The position numbers were made by a program, and so were the translations under genes. DNA of 64,000 nucleotides. It comes from Anas platyrhynchos. Taxonomy: Eukaryota > Chordata > Aves > Anseriformes > Anatidae. Shown one piece after another: positions 37,895 through 50,174 of this stretch; within the stretch, counting starts at the first letter, position 1; each line of letters opens with the position of its first letter. The stretch covers positions 2,753,501 to 2,817,500 of the forward strand of contig NC_092613.1 in the NCBI RefSeq assembly GCF_047663525.1, in the 5' to 3' direction. The notes below the pieces were generated by a model. That model was not told the DNA's origin. It made no database searches and saw only the letters and a program-made list of their open reading frames with translations.

Positions 37895-37945
37895 TAAAAC
37901 AAAACAAAACAAACAAACAAACAAACAACAACAACAACAAAAACA
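37895..37945. repeat. (AAAAC)n/(AAAC)n/(AAC)n low-complexity tract
   Basis: AAAAC, AAAC and AAC units in succession. A similar tract lies at 42100-42155, just upstream of PTH-L. Confidence 0.85.
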
Positions 37946-40900
37946 ATGACTTACACTGGTCTGGTCTATAGATATATTAAAATCAGCTTGTATATTCTCG
38001 GGCATATTCTTGCCTCAGCTGCTCTTCTGTTTACAGGGTAAAAGTCCCTGTTCCTTATTCCCTCACTTTTGAAACATAAAATTGTACACATTAATACTCA
38101 TGTAAAAGCTTTTAGTTGTGTGTCAGACCTCTATTAAAGGGAGAGTGAAAAAACAGGCCACAATTTAATTTATACATCGTAGGCCTAAACTTAGACATAC
38201 TCATCATCCAGTGCAAAGGCAGAGCATGCCCACTAGACTCAGCAATTGCAAATTGATTGGTGAGAATTGTATTTACTTGATTGACATATCTCAATTATTT
38301 GGAGATTCTTCATCCCTGTCTTCCCAGGTGTGAACTTTCTGCCATTGCTGAGGTCCCATCTCCTTCCGCATATTTTACATCTGGGGGCAAGATTTTGATT
38401 ATGACCCCAGAACCTGCTGCTGGGAGCCCTATGACCTTTGCATGTGACAACTAACACACTACTCCCTCAGGGCCAGTACACCATTTGCTGCCACTATAAA
38501 GAAATAAGAAACCTCAACCAGCTCTTGGCCCATTTGGTCCTTTAAGAAACACCTTCTTGGTCCTACAAGCATTAATGACTTGGCACCCCCTCTAGCATTA
38601 GTCTCTTTGGTCTTGAGAAAAGATAGCTGATTCTCAGGTAAACTCAAGGGTCCCTTGCTTCTCCGGCAGGAGTTAGGGCTGCCCATAAGCCACAGCCCTT
38701 CACTGACATGGGGTCAGCACCTGCCTGCCCACCTCCTCACCTGGCCCAGCTGAACCAGGACTAGGGCACCAGATGGCAGCATTCCCATCTGTAGGGGCTG
38801 GCAGGGGCAGATCCCACCATGGGAGACAGGCCCCTTGGCACCGGGAGATACCCCTCCTGTTGTTTTTTTGCTTTGTCGAGGTTCCCAGCACTTCTCCAGG
38901 TATGCTGCAACCCTTTTAAGCCAGGGCTAAGCTTACAGAAGTGGCACAAGGGACTGGAGGCTTTGCCTCAGCTTCACCTGAATTTGTTGCACACAAAAAA
39001 CATTCTGTATTGGAGACTTTTTTGGGAGAAGGAAAAAGAATCAGACCTAGGCATGGCTCCAGGGCAGATTTTACAGGACAATATCATTACCTTCGATACT
39101 GTGTTCAGATAGAGCCGTGAGTCTCATGTACTTCTGTTAAGTCTGACTTGAAATCAGTAAATTAAAAATTAATTCTGTAAGCCTGACTCACTGCTGCTCA
39201 ACTCTAATTTTAATCCCCTGGAGCTCTTTCTGTGATGATGCAGTATGTAGTGGGTTAGGGGCTGAGATTTACAACTGCTCGCATAGTCTATCTGCTGACC
39301 CTGGAGCCTACCCCCTGCAAATGCAATTATTTACACCTCTCTGACTTGCACAAAATTGCCCTTTCCCTCCACCAGAGAAGAAGGGAGGCCTAGATGGAGC
39401 CTGCTGCTTCAAGAAACTGGATTTCATCTCCCTTAAATGGTTACCAAGGTGATGCTGCTGCTGGCTCCTTCCTCCTGGGGGGCAAAGGAATGGTGACAGC
39501 AGTAGTGATGAGGGTGCGGAAGTGCAAAAATCTCTGTGGCCTCCGGGTTTGCTGTGAGGTGTTATTTCCTCTCATCTCTCAATTACTGAGGCCAGGAAGG
39601 GAGAACAGCCATTCATTAGCAGCTGTTTCACCAGCAGCTCAGGGGAACTATATTTACCATCCAAGTGTGGTCAAACAGTTTCCTCTCAACAGGGCGGTGC
39701 CTTTCTTTCCACACACCACACTGAACAGCTCATATGAATTTTAGTCTGGTAGGCTAAGAGCAGTTGAGGGGGATGGTGACAAACAAGGTGGATTTTTATG
39801 TGAGGGAAGCACCAAGTCTTCTTTTGCTGGTGAATAATAGAAAATAGCATATGGAAAAGATGCACCAGATCCATCTGTCCATCTCCGTACAGAGGATCTC
39901 TCTTGAGGCAGTACAATTTTGTTTCATTAAGTTTTAAAATTCCAGGCATGAGGATCCCCCTTGCCCTAACAAAGCTATTTGTGTGTTTTCTTTGCTTTCT
40001 GTTCCTTCCCCCCATTCTTTCTTCCCCCTCAGCTGGGCCTCCAGGCTTTCTCTTTCCATTTTCTTTCATGCTGAGCAGCAAGCCATATTCCCTTCCTCCC
40101 CCACCTGGCTCCCTGGGGAAAGGACTGGAAAGCAAAACAAAAGAATCACTCATGAGGAAACCATAATTTGCACAGCCCTCCTCACTCAAATGCTCCTGCT
40201 GAAAAAGGTGACAAAACAGCAGAGTGTGAATGTGAAGCAGGCTTTGAGCCCAGGAAAAGCTAGAGCGTGGGAGCAAAAGCCTATGAAACTAGGACTAAAA
40301 CCTTTGATGGCTCTGAGGGAGGCCCAAGGTAAACAAATTCCAATCAGCTGGCTTTGTTGATTGCTTCCCAGGTAAAATGGACTCTTCTGCACTAGATGTC
40401 TCAGGGCTTTTGGAGAGATTTATCTATACCATCTGGATATTTCACCTAGTAACACTGCTCTTTGTACAATTTCTCCTTGTGAAATTAGCAATGTTTCCAT
40501 CATAGTCAGAAGCATTAAGTATGTGTGTGGCCGTGCAATCAAGACATCTTATGTTTTCTTTAGAAATACTGCAAACCATGGAAATCAATCCCCGCATGTA
40601 TCTGTTCCCTCTGTGTTGTAAGTGCCAATAAGTCCTTGCACTGGGTGATTCTCAAAGATGTGTCACTACTTCAGCACAGTCTGTTCTCATGTACACCTCT
40701 TAGGGAGGTTTTAGAAAGTTATTTTAACTTCTTCTAAGACGTTGGGTACAAAGAAACATCCAATGGAAGCAGGTAGCCACGGCAATGCACTTTGGCCATT
40801 ATAGAATGCTTGAAGTGCCCATTTACTGATCCCATGCCAGTTCTCTGATCTACCTGCAGTCACTTGGATTAATGCAATATTAGTTCTTCTAGTTGAGACA

Positions 40901-42353
40901 GTAATTGCATTCAATGAAAGCCCATTATGTAATGGAGACTTGAAAAGTTCAGGGATAAATTAGACCAGATGTTTTAGACATGGTTTTGATCAATGCTCAT
41001 TATTACTCCTTAAAGATGTAACTATAGCTTTGGCTTCATGGACAGATAATTCAGTGTAACTGCAAGCTGCCCTGGAAACTAAGAAGCAGATAAGTAGACC
41101 TCTGCTTTAGCAACATTTAACAAATGTCATTTTAAATTGGTGATACACTCTGTATTCTTTAATGAGTGACACTAACAATTCATGCTCATGTAATTGGGAA
41201 TGGTTATTTGATTGCTGTGAAATAGTGGGGCTCAAAATATGCTGTCATGAGGAATATAACAAAAAGCAAGTTAGTGTCCACAGAAGCTGCAAGAAAGTAT
41301 GAGATGGCAAGAGCACTGCTAATAGGGCCTGTCTCTGTTGTTAGACAATGCATTTGTATTCACCCGAGACTGAGTTTAACAGGAAGGTAAGGTTGTGTCT
41401 GTGTGAAATGAATGGGTAGCTTACAACAACACTAAGCAAATTTTCTCTTTTCTCTTCAGTCTTTCCAGGGATTCTTTGCTCAGAGATGATAAATGCATTC
41501 ACTTTGAGAAATAGGGGCTGGTCCTCCTAAACAGACTGGTGGTTCAGCCTAATGGTCTGGTCCATCCACATCCTGAGCATCCAAATTCTATTAAAATTAT
41601 CTGGTTAGAGATCATACAGTGAGTATCAAAGTTTATATTTCATTACGTTGCATGGTTTCAAGTCATATCAGAATTTGGCTTTTTGCCTGAGCTACTACTT
41701 GCATTTTTATTGTTTAATGAGTTGATAAGTCTTCTTCCTATCTCCTCATTTTCTGAGTTTTAAAACAAACGTTTTACTGTACAATCTGATGGTTTAAATG
41801 AAATTTGTACTGAGCATTAAAATCTAGTGGGATGTTATTTACAAATTCCTCAGATTTTCTGCCAGTAATTGTCCTGTCATGCTAACTGTGTGATGACTTG
41901 CATTACAGAATTCATCACTATTGTTGATTTAGATTCCTCCTGTGCAATATTAGTATCATATACATGGGTCCGTGAGGACAGCAAAGGAGGGTCATCTCTT
42001 TTGCATACCAGAGATCTTGATCAATAGTGGAACAAGTTTGAATATTGCTTTACCATCACCTTGGGGTACAGTAACACTGTGTTAGAATAAAAAGTTCTCA
42101 AGAAACAAAACAAACCAACCAACCAACAACAACAACAAAAACAAACAAACAAAATCAGGAGAGCCAGCAAAAGTGTAAGATACTTTCCACAAACTTGTGA
42201 TCTTTTCCTTAGTCACAGCTGAACATTTCAGAATCCAAGATTTATTATAATTGGAAACAAGGAGCTGTCTCATTTCACTAACATGAGAGGAAAAGTCTTA
42301 GTCACAAAGTGCTGTAGTGATCATTTCTATTGTTTCTGTGGTTGCTGGGCAGG

Positions 42354-42469
42354 TATAAAAGAAGGTGAAAGGCACTTGCTGTAATTGCAACTGGAACATC
42401 ACAAGAAGACTGGCAAGTAGACACATCTGTGCAGATCAGGACTTCACCACAATCTCTGCAAGATCAACA
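42354..42469 (+). promoter_or_regulatory. PTH-L TATA box and non-coding exon 1
   Basis: TATAAAA at 42354-42360 predicts a start near 42385. A splice donor ATCAACA/GTAAGT ends a non-coding exon at 42469. The hormone's ATG lies in the next exon, as in PTH, whose first exon is also non-coding. Confidence 0.65.
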
Positions 42470-43874
42470 GTAAGTAGATGATGTTAACTTTTTAAGTTGA
42501 AGATGCGTTTTAGTTATTAAATAGTTTACTGTTCATCACAGTATTTTACCATAGTTTAACCACTGTGTGTGAGCAGGAGTTCTACATTTACATAGCCTAA
42601 AATATCATACAGCATGTAAGCACGCATGTATCTATTTGTGTATATATGTGTATATATCTGTATTTAATACAGATCGTTTAATTAGACCTAGTATGCATTT
42701 TTCTTTAATGTCTAGTTTAAGTTGATATTGTCCAAGGAAATTACTCAGAAAGGAGTGGAATAGACTTACAAAGGACAAGCTTAATTTTTCTAACCAAATG
42801 TATGATATAATTGGCTTTTTTATCCAGTTATTGATATTTTAATATCCAAATTTGTATAAAGAAAATTCATTTGGGAAGATGCTGAATGGAGTTTTTTATT
42901 AACACAAACCGCTTCTATAAAAAAAATATATATATTTCTTCAGAAAATGAGTAGCCTTATTATATGGGAACATATCTATACTATTCTTATATAAAATTTA
43001 TATGCTGCAATTTTTTGTTTTCTTGTCCATTTCGGTTTTGATACAGAAATTAATACAGGATACACTATTAAATAACTAAATTGACAAGCTGAAGCCAATC
43101 CTAAAAGCAGGGTACAGTACTTAGTGTAAAGGGTGTTGAAATTTTATTGATAGACCTGATGCTAAAGGAGCAGCAGGGTTGAAAAGATGGGTAGATACAG
43201 GCATACCAACAGCAGAGGCAGATACATAATTTAATAAAGTTCTAACTTAGATGGGAATAATCTTTCTACATTTTGTAGTTGTGTCTCCTGAGCTAGAAAT
43301 CCATTTCTTTATGGAAAAAGATAAATAAATAAAAAATCAGGTTTTGGTCTACTATGATCCTCATGCCCAATGGCTGATTTGTATGTCAGTAATGGCACTT
43401 GTATTGCTCATGGAAAAGGTCGCATTATTAAATGTCCGAATCCCCAGGACTGCTTTTAACTTGATCAGCATGGTCCAGTCTTAAATTCTTTTTGTTTTAT
43501 GACAAACTTCTTATGCAGCAATCCTGGTCTTTTTGTTACATTTCTGCTAAGTTTTATTATGAAGATCTCTTGCCAGTTCCAAATGAAATAATCTCTTGTG
43601 CCTGCAAATGGAGGAACAATGTTTAGGATTCTCAGCAAAGAAACGTAGGAATTTACCAGGTAATCTATTCGCTGTTTACTGGTATATGTTACAACTCCAC
43701 CTGTGATGTTATGGGAGGTCCTTGGATGATGTAACATAGTATATTGCTCCACTTTTACTAGTGCTTAAAGGCTGAAATTCATGTTGCCAGGTGAACGAAT
43801 GACAAGAGAAAGAAAGATTTTTGGTCATACTATCAACTTCTTGTCCTGTTGATCAGATCTGAAGAAGAGAGAAA

Positions 43875-45183
43875 ATGTTCCCGCCCCAGAGATCTCTGCA
43901 GATGGTTACATTTTTGGCAATGATTTTTTTTGCCTGTTTTGCGACATCTCAAGACACTGAAAAGTAAGCAATATCATCCTTTTACATAGTATCATTAGCA
44001 GACTGCTTGCCTTTGATTTAACAGGTTGTATTCTTCACTGCTGTCATTTACTCCAGGCATAGTAGAAGAACAGTTCTATGCATTTGATACTGCAGCATTT
44101 TACTACCTTTTATGCAGTACAGATAATAACAATTACATTTTTAGATTCATCAGTTACACCATGTTAAGTACATTTCTAGTGATGTTTTTAAACACGGTGC
44201 AACAAACCATACAAGGATGTTCAAGGCAAGCCACGAAAATGGCACTTACTAAAATCTCCTAATTAGGTTCCCACTCAGATCCAAATCTGCAGTGGAAGCC
44301 TATAGCTGCAGCGAGCTCCATCTAAACAGTCTGAAATCCAGAAATATTTGCACCCTAGAATTAGTCTGCCTTCCCTGGCTCAAAAATTTTGATATGTCTT
44401 AAGAAAATAAGAATTTGTTTTAATTTCATGGACACCACTGATTTCAATTAAATTGCTCCTGACTTACAGCTCTGAAGGAAGGAGACAAATTCAACAATCC
44501 TAGAACATTACAGCTATGAAAAAGGAATTTTATTCTGGTATTTAGACCTCTGAAAAGAACTAAAATCTGGGAAAGATCAAGGAGCTCTCTAAGCCTGCTA
44601 AGGTCATTTTGTCACTGTCTCCTCAGTTACTATGTATAAATATATGTATACATATATTAAAGGAAATTCGAAGTATACCTTTTGGGAATGGCTGTACGCA
44701 CATCATTTCAGCTTCCCATGTGACTTTGAAATAGGAGCTTAGACCCAGCTGTGCTTGTTTGCTAACTGAACTTTTCCCTTTCTTTGCAGTAAAAGAGCAG
44801 TGACGGAGCATCAGCTCATGCATGACAAAGGGAGGGCATTTCAAGGGCTGAAGCGCCTGATGTGGCTCTACAATGCTCTAGGTAGTGTGCACACAGCCAG
44901 CAGCAGGGCTATTTCACTTTCAGATGCCATGTGGGATTCACAGAAGAGCCAAGATCTCTATGACAGCATCGGCAGAGGTGAGGCTTCAAGCCTGATGAAG
45001 CAGCTGTTTGAACTGAGAGGAAATGAGCAAGGCTTCCCCCTGTTGAAGAAGCTGGATTTGCTGCAGTATCTGAAGACCCCAAAGGGTAATTGGAACCCAC
45101 AAGACATTTTTGACCTCCTTCAAATCAAAGAGCTGGTCAGAAAGGGAAATCCTATTATCCAGCCACAGAACTTTTCCCACTAG
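43875..45183 (+). CDS. PTH-L, parathyroid hormone-like secreted peptide precursor
   Basis: Two coding exons: 43875-43963 (ATG 43875-43877, donor AA/GTAAGC) and 44790-45183 (acceptor TTTGCAG, TAG stop), joined in phase 2 to a 160-aa precursor. Residues 1 to about 25 form a hydrophobic signal peptide, followed by a short pro-segment ending in the dibasic site KR (31-32), with the intron just before it as in PTH-family genes. The predicted mature peptide is 128 aa. Its first residues, AVTEHQLMHDKGRAF, match the receptor-activating end of PTH/PTHrP (V2, E4, Q6, L7, H9, G12). R20, W23, L24, L28 and V31-H32 match the receptor-binding helix. Residues 1-12 and 32-34 (HTA) are closest to PTHrP, while M8 and W23 are PTH-like. 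The tail after residue 34 resembles neither. PTH-L is a third family member described in chicken and other non-placental vertebrates. By family it should act on PTH class B GPCRs. The neighbours SRSF3 and STK38 are not the neighbours of PTH or PTHLH. Confidence 0.93.
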
Positions 45184-46290
45184 CCTCAATCCAGCTCAGT
45201 CTATCGCTTTAGACATTTGATGTAACGAAAAACTCTAGTGCAAAGGTGAACTGCAAAAGAAAAATGTTGTCCATCTGTTCCATTAATTATTCCTAAATGT
45301 TGAACAGAGAGCCTTTTAAGGAACTGGGTTCCCTCCCTTGCAGGCAGTTTGAGTACTGTGATTGTGAGATGGGGCGATTTTTAACAGGTCATAAATCTTC
45401 CTTTCTATATCAGGGCCCTATCTGTCTGTTATCAGTATGTTAGGGCTGTGGCAGCTCTTTCTAGACCCAAAGCTACAGCCCAGGCATGTCAGGAAGTCTG
45501 GTTCATTAATCTGCATGTTCACAGGCTCACTTTCAGTTCACTGTTTTGACTTCCAAGAAAGCAGTTATCTCCTAGTATGATTGTCTTCTATTTCACACCT
45601 GCCTGCAGTTCTGCCCCTGCTCTGCAGTAGTAAGACTTCGTTTACACTTTAGGTCCAAATGATTATTTTTTTCCTGCTTCTCTATTGCTTAGAGTGTTCT
45701 AAGAATTCTCTTATCTTTCATGTTTTCCTTCAGGGGGCAAACTTTTGCCAGGCCACAGAGGTTGCTAATCCCACCATTCCCAGCCTAAGCACTAGATATT
45801 CACCTTCTTCTGCTGGTGAAAGAGATAACAATCAGCTTCCAGATTCCATATTTGAGCCTTTAATTTGAAGACTTTCTACTTTTTCCCTGTTTCTGTGAAA
45901 ACCCCTCCAAGAGCTCCCACAGCATATTACATTTTCTGGGCAGAAAAACAACTTTTTGATGCGACCTGCATTACCTGAAGGAGAAACAGATAGCACATGA
46001 TTCTATTTTGCTATTCACCTTTAATGTCAAAGTGATCAGCTCTCCCTAAGCAAAGCAAAGTCCAGTTTAACTGCAAAATCAGTCTTTCAGAAATGAAATC
46101 TGTCAATTGTGTTACAAATATATCTGCATTTCCATTACATGGGGACTATACACACCATTTTAAATCTTGAAATTCCTCTGCTGCTGATGGACTTCAACTG
46201 CATGTGCAGAGGGTATTTCTCAGTGATAGATTCAGACCCCAAGAACTCCTTGATGTTGTCAATAATAAAAACATTTTCGCCCTCTGAATT
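45184..46290 (+). other. Probable PTH-L 3' UTR with poly(A) signal
   Basis: A/T-rich sequence with no other gene. The first canonical AATAAA on the plus strand after the stop is at 46264-46269. A shorter UTR using a variant signal cannot be excluded. Confidence 0.5.
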
Positions 46291-46889
46291 GCTTTTTTTC
46301 TTTTTTTTGTAGAAATATAACAAAAGATTATTTCATTTTATTTAATCTCCATACATTTGGGATGAATACGGAATCACCTTTCTTTCACTGTGCTGTTTCA
46401 CAGAGATCTCCCCATTAGATTCTCCAAGGCCAATCAAACCATTACTAAAATGGGTAATTTCAGATGTTAATGATAAAGCAAGGGTTGGGAGCAGAAGCAC
46501 GCTCAGAGAAAAACAGACTGTACTGCCCAAATAACAGTTTTGCTGAGCTGGGCTGTGGCAGATCTTTTTCCCCTTAACAAATCTCCAGACTGTTGGAGAC
46601 TAAATTAGAGTCAGGCAATGACACCAAGAGGACTTGACTTCGAAAAGCTCATAATTTCTGGGAAAAGGCCTTGTCCTGTCTGCCATACTGTGCAGGTCAG
46701 TCGACTTGCCCTCACAGATGTGCTTCCCTCAGCCTGCATGACCATTTTCTGTGCCTCAGGTACAGGAGGCTGAGGCACTGGTATGCCAGCACATATGCCT
46801 GGTTATGCCTCACCCTTGTGGTCACTACATGGTGACGCAACGTATGTCACCCCTGAGTGGGTAAGGACAAAACAACCTTCCCTCCACCA

Positions 46890-48460
46890 CAGAGAATCAC
46901 AGAATCAAAGGGGTTGGAAGGGACCTTGAAAGGTAATTGGGTCCAGTCCCCCTGCCAAAGCAGGTTCCTCAGAGCAGGCTGCCCAGGTAGGTGACCAGAC
47001 CAGCCTTAAACATCTCCAGAGAAGGAGACTCCACAACCTCCCTAGGCAGCCTGTCCCAGTGCTCTGTCACCCTCACTGGGAAGAAATTTTTTCACATGTT
47101 GGTGCGGGACTTCCTGTGCTCTGTCTTGTGACCATTACTCCTTGTCCTGTCCCCATAAACCACTGAAAAGAGGCTGGCCAAATACCCCTGTCTCCCACAC
47201 CTAAATCACGTATTTATACACACTGATGAGATCCCCTCTCAGTCTTCTCTTCTCCAGGCCGAACAGACCCAGGTCTCTCAGCCTTTCCTCATAGGGAAGA
47301 TGCTCCAGGCCCCATATCATCTTTGCGGCCCTCCGCTGGACTCTTTCCAGGAGCTCCCTCTCTTTCTTGTACCGGGGAGCCCAGAACTGGACACAGTACT
47401 CCAGGTGAGGCCCGACCAGAGCAGAGTAGAAGGGCAGGATCACCTTCCTTGACCTCCTTTTAATGCACAACAGGATCCCCTCGGCCCTCTTGGACACAAG
47501 GGCATGCTGCTAGTTCATGGTCAATCTGTTGTCCCCCAGGTCCTTCTCCTGAGAGCTCCTCTCCAGCAGGTCATCCCCCAGCCTGTACTGATACTTCGGG
47601 TTCTTCCTTCCCCGGTGCAGGACTCTACACTTGCTCTTATTAAATCTCATTTGGTTTCTTCCTGTCCATCTCTCCAGCCAGTCCAGATCTTGCTGAATGG
47701 GAGCACAGCCTTCTGGTGTGTCAGCCACTCCTCCCAGCTTTGTGTCATCCACATACTTGCTGAGGGCAGACACTATTCCCTCATCAAGTTCGTTGATGAA
47801 GATGTTGAACAAGACCGGACCCAGCACTGACCCCTGGGGAACACCGCTAGTCACAGGCCTCCAGCCAGACTCTGCTCCGCTGATCACCACCCTCTGAGCT
47901 CGGCCAGTCAGCCAGTTCTCAACCCACCTTGCTGTCCACTCATCTATCCCACACTTTCTCAGCTTTGCTAGCAAGATGTCATAGGAGACAGTATCAAAAG
48001 CCTTGCTAAAGTCAATGTAGATGACATCCACTGCTCTCCCCTCATCTACCCAGCTGGTGATGCCATCATAGAAGGCAATGAGGTTGGTCAAGCATGACTC
48101 CCCCTTACTGAATCCATGCTGACCACTCCTCATAACCTTCTTCTCTTGCAGTTGCTTAGAGATGCTATCCAGAACAAGCTTTTCCAACACCTTTCCAGGG
48201 ACAGAGGTGAGACTGACTGGCCTGTAGTTTCCCAGATCCTCCTCCTTGCCCTTCTTGAAGACCAGAGTGACACTGGCTATCCTCCAATCTTCAGGCACCT
48301 CTCCTGTTCTCCAGGACCTTCGACGATAGAGTGGTTCAGCAACGACCTCTAGCCAACTCCCTTAGCACACATGGATGAATCCCATCGGGAACCATGGATT
48401 TGCATGCATTAAGCCCACTTAAGATGCTCCCGAACCACTCCCTTGTCAACAAGGGGGGAG
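46890..48460 (-). mobile_element. CR1 LINE, 5'-truncated, with reverse-transcriptase remnant
   Basis: On the minus strand the element carries a reverse transcriptase from about 48298 to 47510. Recognisable motifs are NYRPVSLTSVPGK, DFSKAFDTV, GVPQGSVLGPVLFNIFIN and the catalytic YVDD. After one in-frame stop (near 47507) the same frame continues into the C-terminal part ([38 protein letters not shown]). The 3' end shows the CR1 terminus, GGGACC/CCTTCCAACCCC-type sequence and GATTCTGTGATTC. The 5' part, including the endonuclease, is missing, and the sequence upstream of the RT is decayed. The insertion ends about 150 bp from the STK38 CpG island. Confidence 0.95.
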
Positions 48461-48599
48461 AACCTGCAGGTTATGGTGCCTTTTGACAGAGGCGAGAGGA
48501 CAGGGCTCCCCATGCCTGCATGAGCATTGCAGACAGGCTGCCGCTTTATGGCTTGAAGCAGCCTTTCCTCTAGGTGAGCTCAAAGACTGATTTGACCCA

Positions 48600-49560
48600 G
48601 AATACGCGGATTTTATCGTCGCCTGCAGCGGGGTGGGGACAGCACCCGGCTGCGCCCCCGCCTGCCCCACTCAGGTGACCGCCCCTCCCCGCCCCCACAA
48701 CGCAGCGCGCAAACGCCGAGGAGCTCCGCTCTCCCCGCCCCCCGAGACCGCCGCGCGCCTGCGTCTTGGGCGGAGGGCGTGGGGCTGGCGGCAGCCCCCG
48801 CCCTTGGGCAGCGGGCGGGGCGGGGCCGGGGGCGGGGCCGGGAGGTGGTGGCGCATGCGCCCTGCCCTGGGGGCCCCCGGGGCTCGGCCCGTCCGCGTCG
48901 CCCTCAGGGTGGGGGGACCGCGGTGGCGGAGCCGGGGCTCCGCTCGCTCCCCGGGGGCGCGCGGTCCATTTGGCCCCGGCCCCGCCCTCCGGCTCCGCCC
49001 CGCCCCGTCCCGCCCCGTCCCGCCCCGTCCCGCCGTCGCTGTGCCGACGGCATCCTGCCGCCGCGTTCAGCGCCTCGCCGCCCCCTTCCCGGGGGGTTCC
49101 GGTAAGCGCCGCCGCCTCGTCGCCGTGCCGGCCCACGGCTGCCGTGCCGGCGCTCCGTGTCCGTTCCCCCCTGGCCCCCGGGGCCCTTCGCCACGACGGG
49201 GGTGGGCGGCCGCCTCCCCCCCTCCCGGGCCTCTGCCTCCGATGGGGCTGGGGGTGGCCGGGGGCCCGGGTGTCCTCCGCGTCCTGGGCCGGCGGCGACC
49301 GCCTCGTCCGCAGCGCGGTGCCGAGCCGCCGTACGGGAGCGCCCGGCCCCGCGGCACCTGTCTGGGCTGGGCGTTGCAGCCTCTCGGTTTCGCTTTTCTT
49401 CCCCGTCCCCGGTTGAGGCCCCCGCAGCCCCCTCCTGTCAGGTCGCCTCCGCGCTCTGTCCGCCGGCGGCAGCGGCTCCCCCTCGGCCGGGCCCGGCGCT
49501 GCCCCGGGCAACGTGGCCGGGGGGGCTCGGCGGCGGCGGCGGGGGGGGGCGCCTTACAAC
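48600..49560 (+). promoter_or_regulatory. STK38: STK38 CpG-island promoter and non-coding exon 1
   Basis: Very G+C- and CpG-rich sequence without a TATA box. GC boxes are frequent, including three exact copies of CGCCCCGTCC in tandem (49001-49030). A strong donor TTCCG/GTAAGC at 49101/49102 is the likely end of exon 1, which would start near 48990-49040. Large open frames across the island on both strands (up to 339 codons) are composition effects. Confidence 0.7.
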
Positions 49561-50024
49561 GAGCTGCGGAAAGTAAACGGCAAAGGGTGGCTCGTGAAAC
49601 GGTCCTGGCACCTCGGTACTGCACAACAGGAAGCGTCCAACCCGTCTGGTAACGGTGACACAGCTCGGTTACCTGCCAGGGGGTTACGCTGCCACCGGGG
49701 AAGCTAGGCTGAGACGTAGTTTTATACTTGGAATCTTTGAACAGTAGTTGCGTTTTAGAAAGCGGAGTTAGGTTGTCAACTATGCCCTGAAGCTGTTCTG
49801 CCAGTCGCGAGGGGCACACTGACACGTTTCTTGAGAGAATCCGGTTTGTAAACGTAGGGAACTTAAACTAGGTCTTTGGTGACTGTGGGTTGTTTAACTC
49901 CAGCTTGGTCGAAGGCAGCAACTGTGTTTTACTGGCTTTCTGTGTGAAGTCATTCAGTAAAAGGGAGAGTGCTTAAAATCGGCTAAATACCTTTTTCTCC
50001 TTCCTCAGTTGTTCTGTTATCAGG

Positions 50025-50174
50025 ATGGCTTTCAGAATTTTGAACCAGGATTTCACAGCCAAGGAGTTGGCAGGCAACTGCTGGATTTACTTCTGCAAGG
50101 GTCAGAGGGAGCTTCTGGATTGCGTAGATCAGTGTGATGTTCTGAACTTTCAACGTTTATTGGAGAAGTGCTGA
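50025..50174 (+). CDS. Unrecognised 49-aa ORF in a possible alternative exon of the STK38 locus
   Basis: The ATG at 50025 lies 17 bases after a strong acceptor (CTTTTTCTCCTTCCTCAG, ending 50008). The ORF runs 49 codons to TGA, and AATAAA follows within about 25 bases (50197-50202). The arrangement looks like an alternative last exon that could be spliced to STK38 exon 1. The peptide begins MAFRILNQDF, has six Cys (19, 24, 33, 37, 49 and none in a CX9C pattern apart from near spacings) and no signal peptide or known domain. It is not part of the STK38 protein. A chance ORF beside a cryptic acceptor remains possible. Confidence 0.3.
   Translation: MAFRILNQDFTAKELAGNCWIYFCKGQRELLDCVDQCDVLNFQRLLEKC

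Larger units (their letters stand above)
35561..42353. other. Intergenic region between SRSF3 and PTH-L
   Basis: No coding exon or RNA gene was recognised. It contains a G-run cluster (36148-36203) and A-rich tetra/pentanucleotide tracts at 36546-36577, 37895-37945 and 42100-42155. The largest open frame (39686-40276 minus, 196 codons) shows no domain, signal peptide or splice context I can support. Confidence 0.6.

Noticed and set aside
39686-40276. 196-codon open frame on the minus strand in the SRSF3 to PTH-L gap
   Set aside because: No domain, signal peptide, codon pattern or splice context; composition changes along it suggest a chance frame.
47504-47830. Plus-strand open frame in the 46.9-48.5 kb region
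   Set aside because: It is antisense to the CR1 reverse transcriptase.
48570-49825. Very long open frames (up to 339 codons) on both strands over the STK38 CpG island
   Set aside because: They follow from extreme G+C content with few stop codons; Pro/Arg/Ala-rich translations, no domains.
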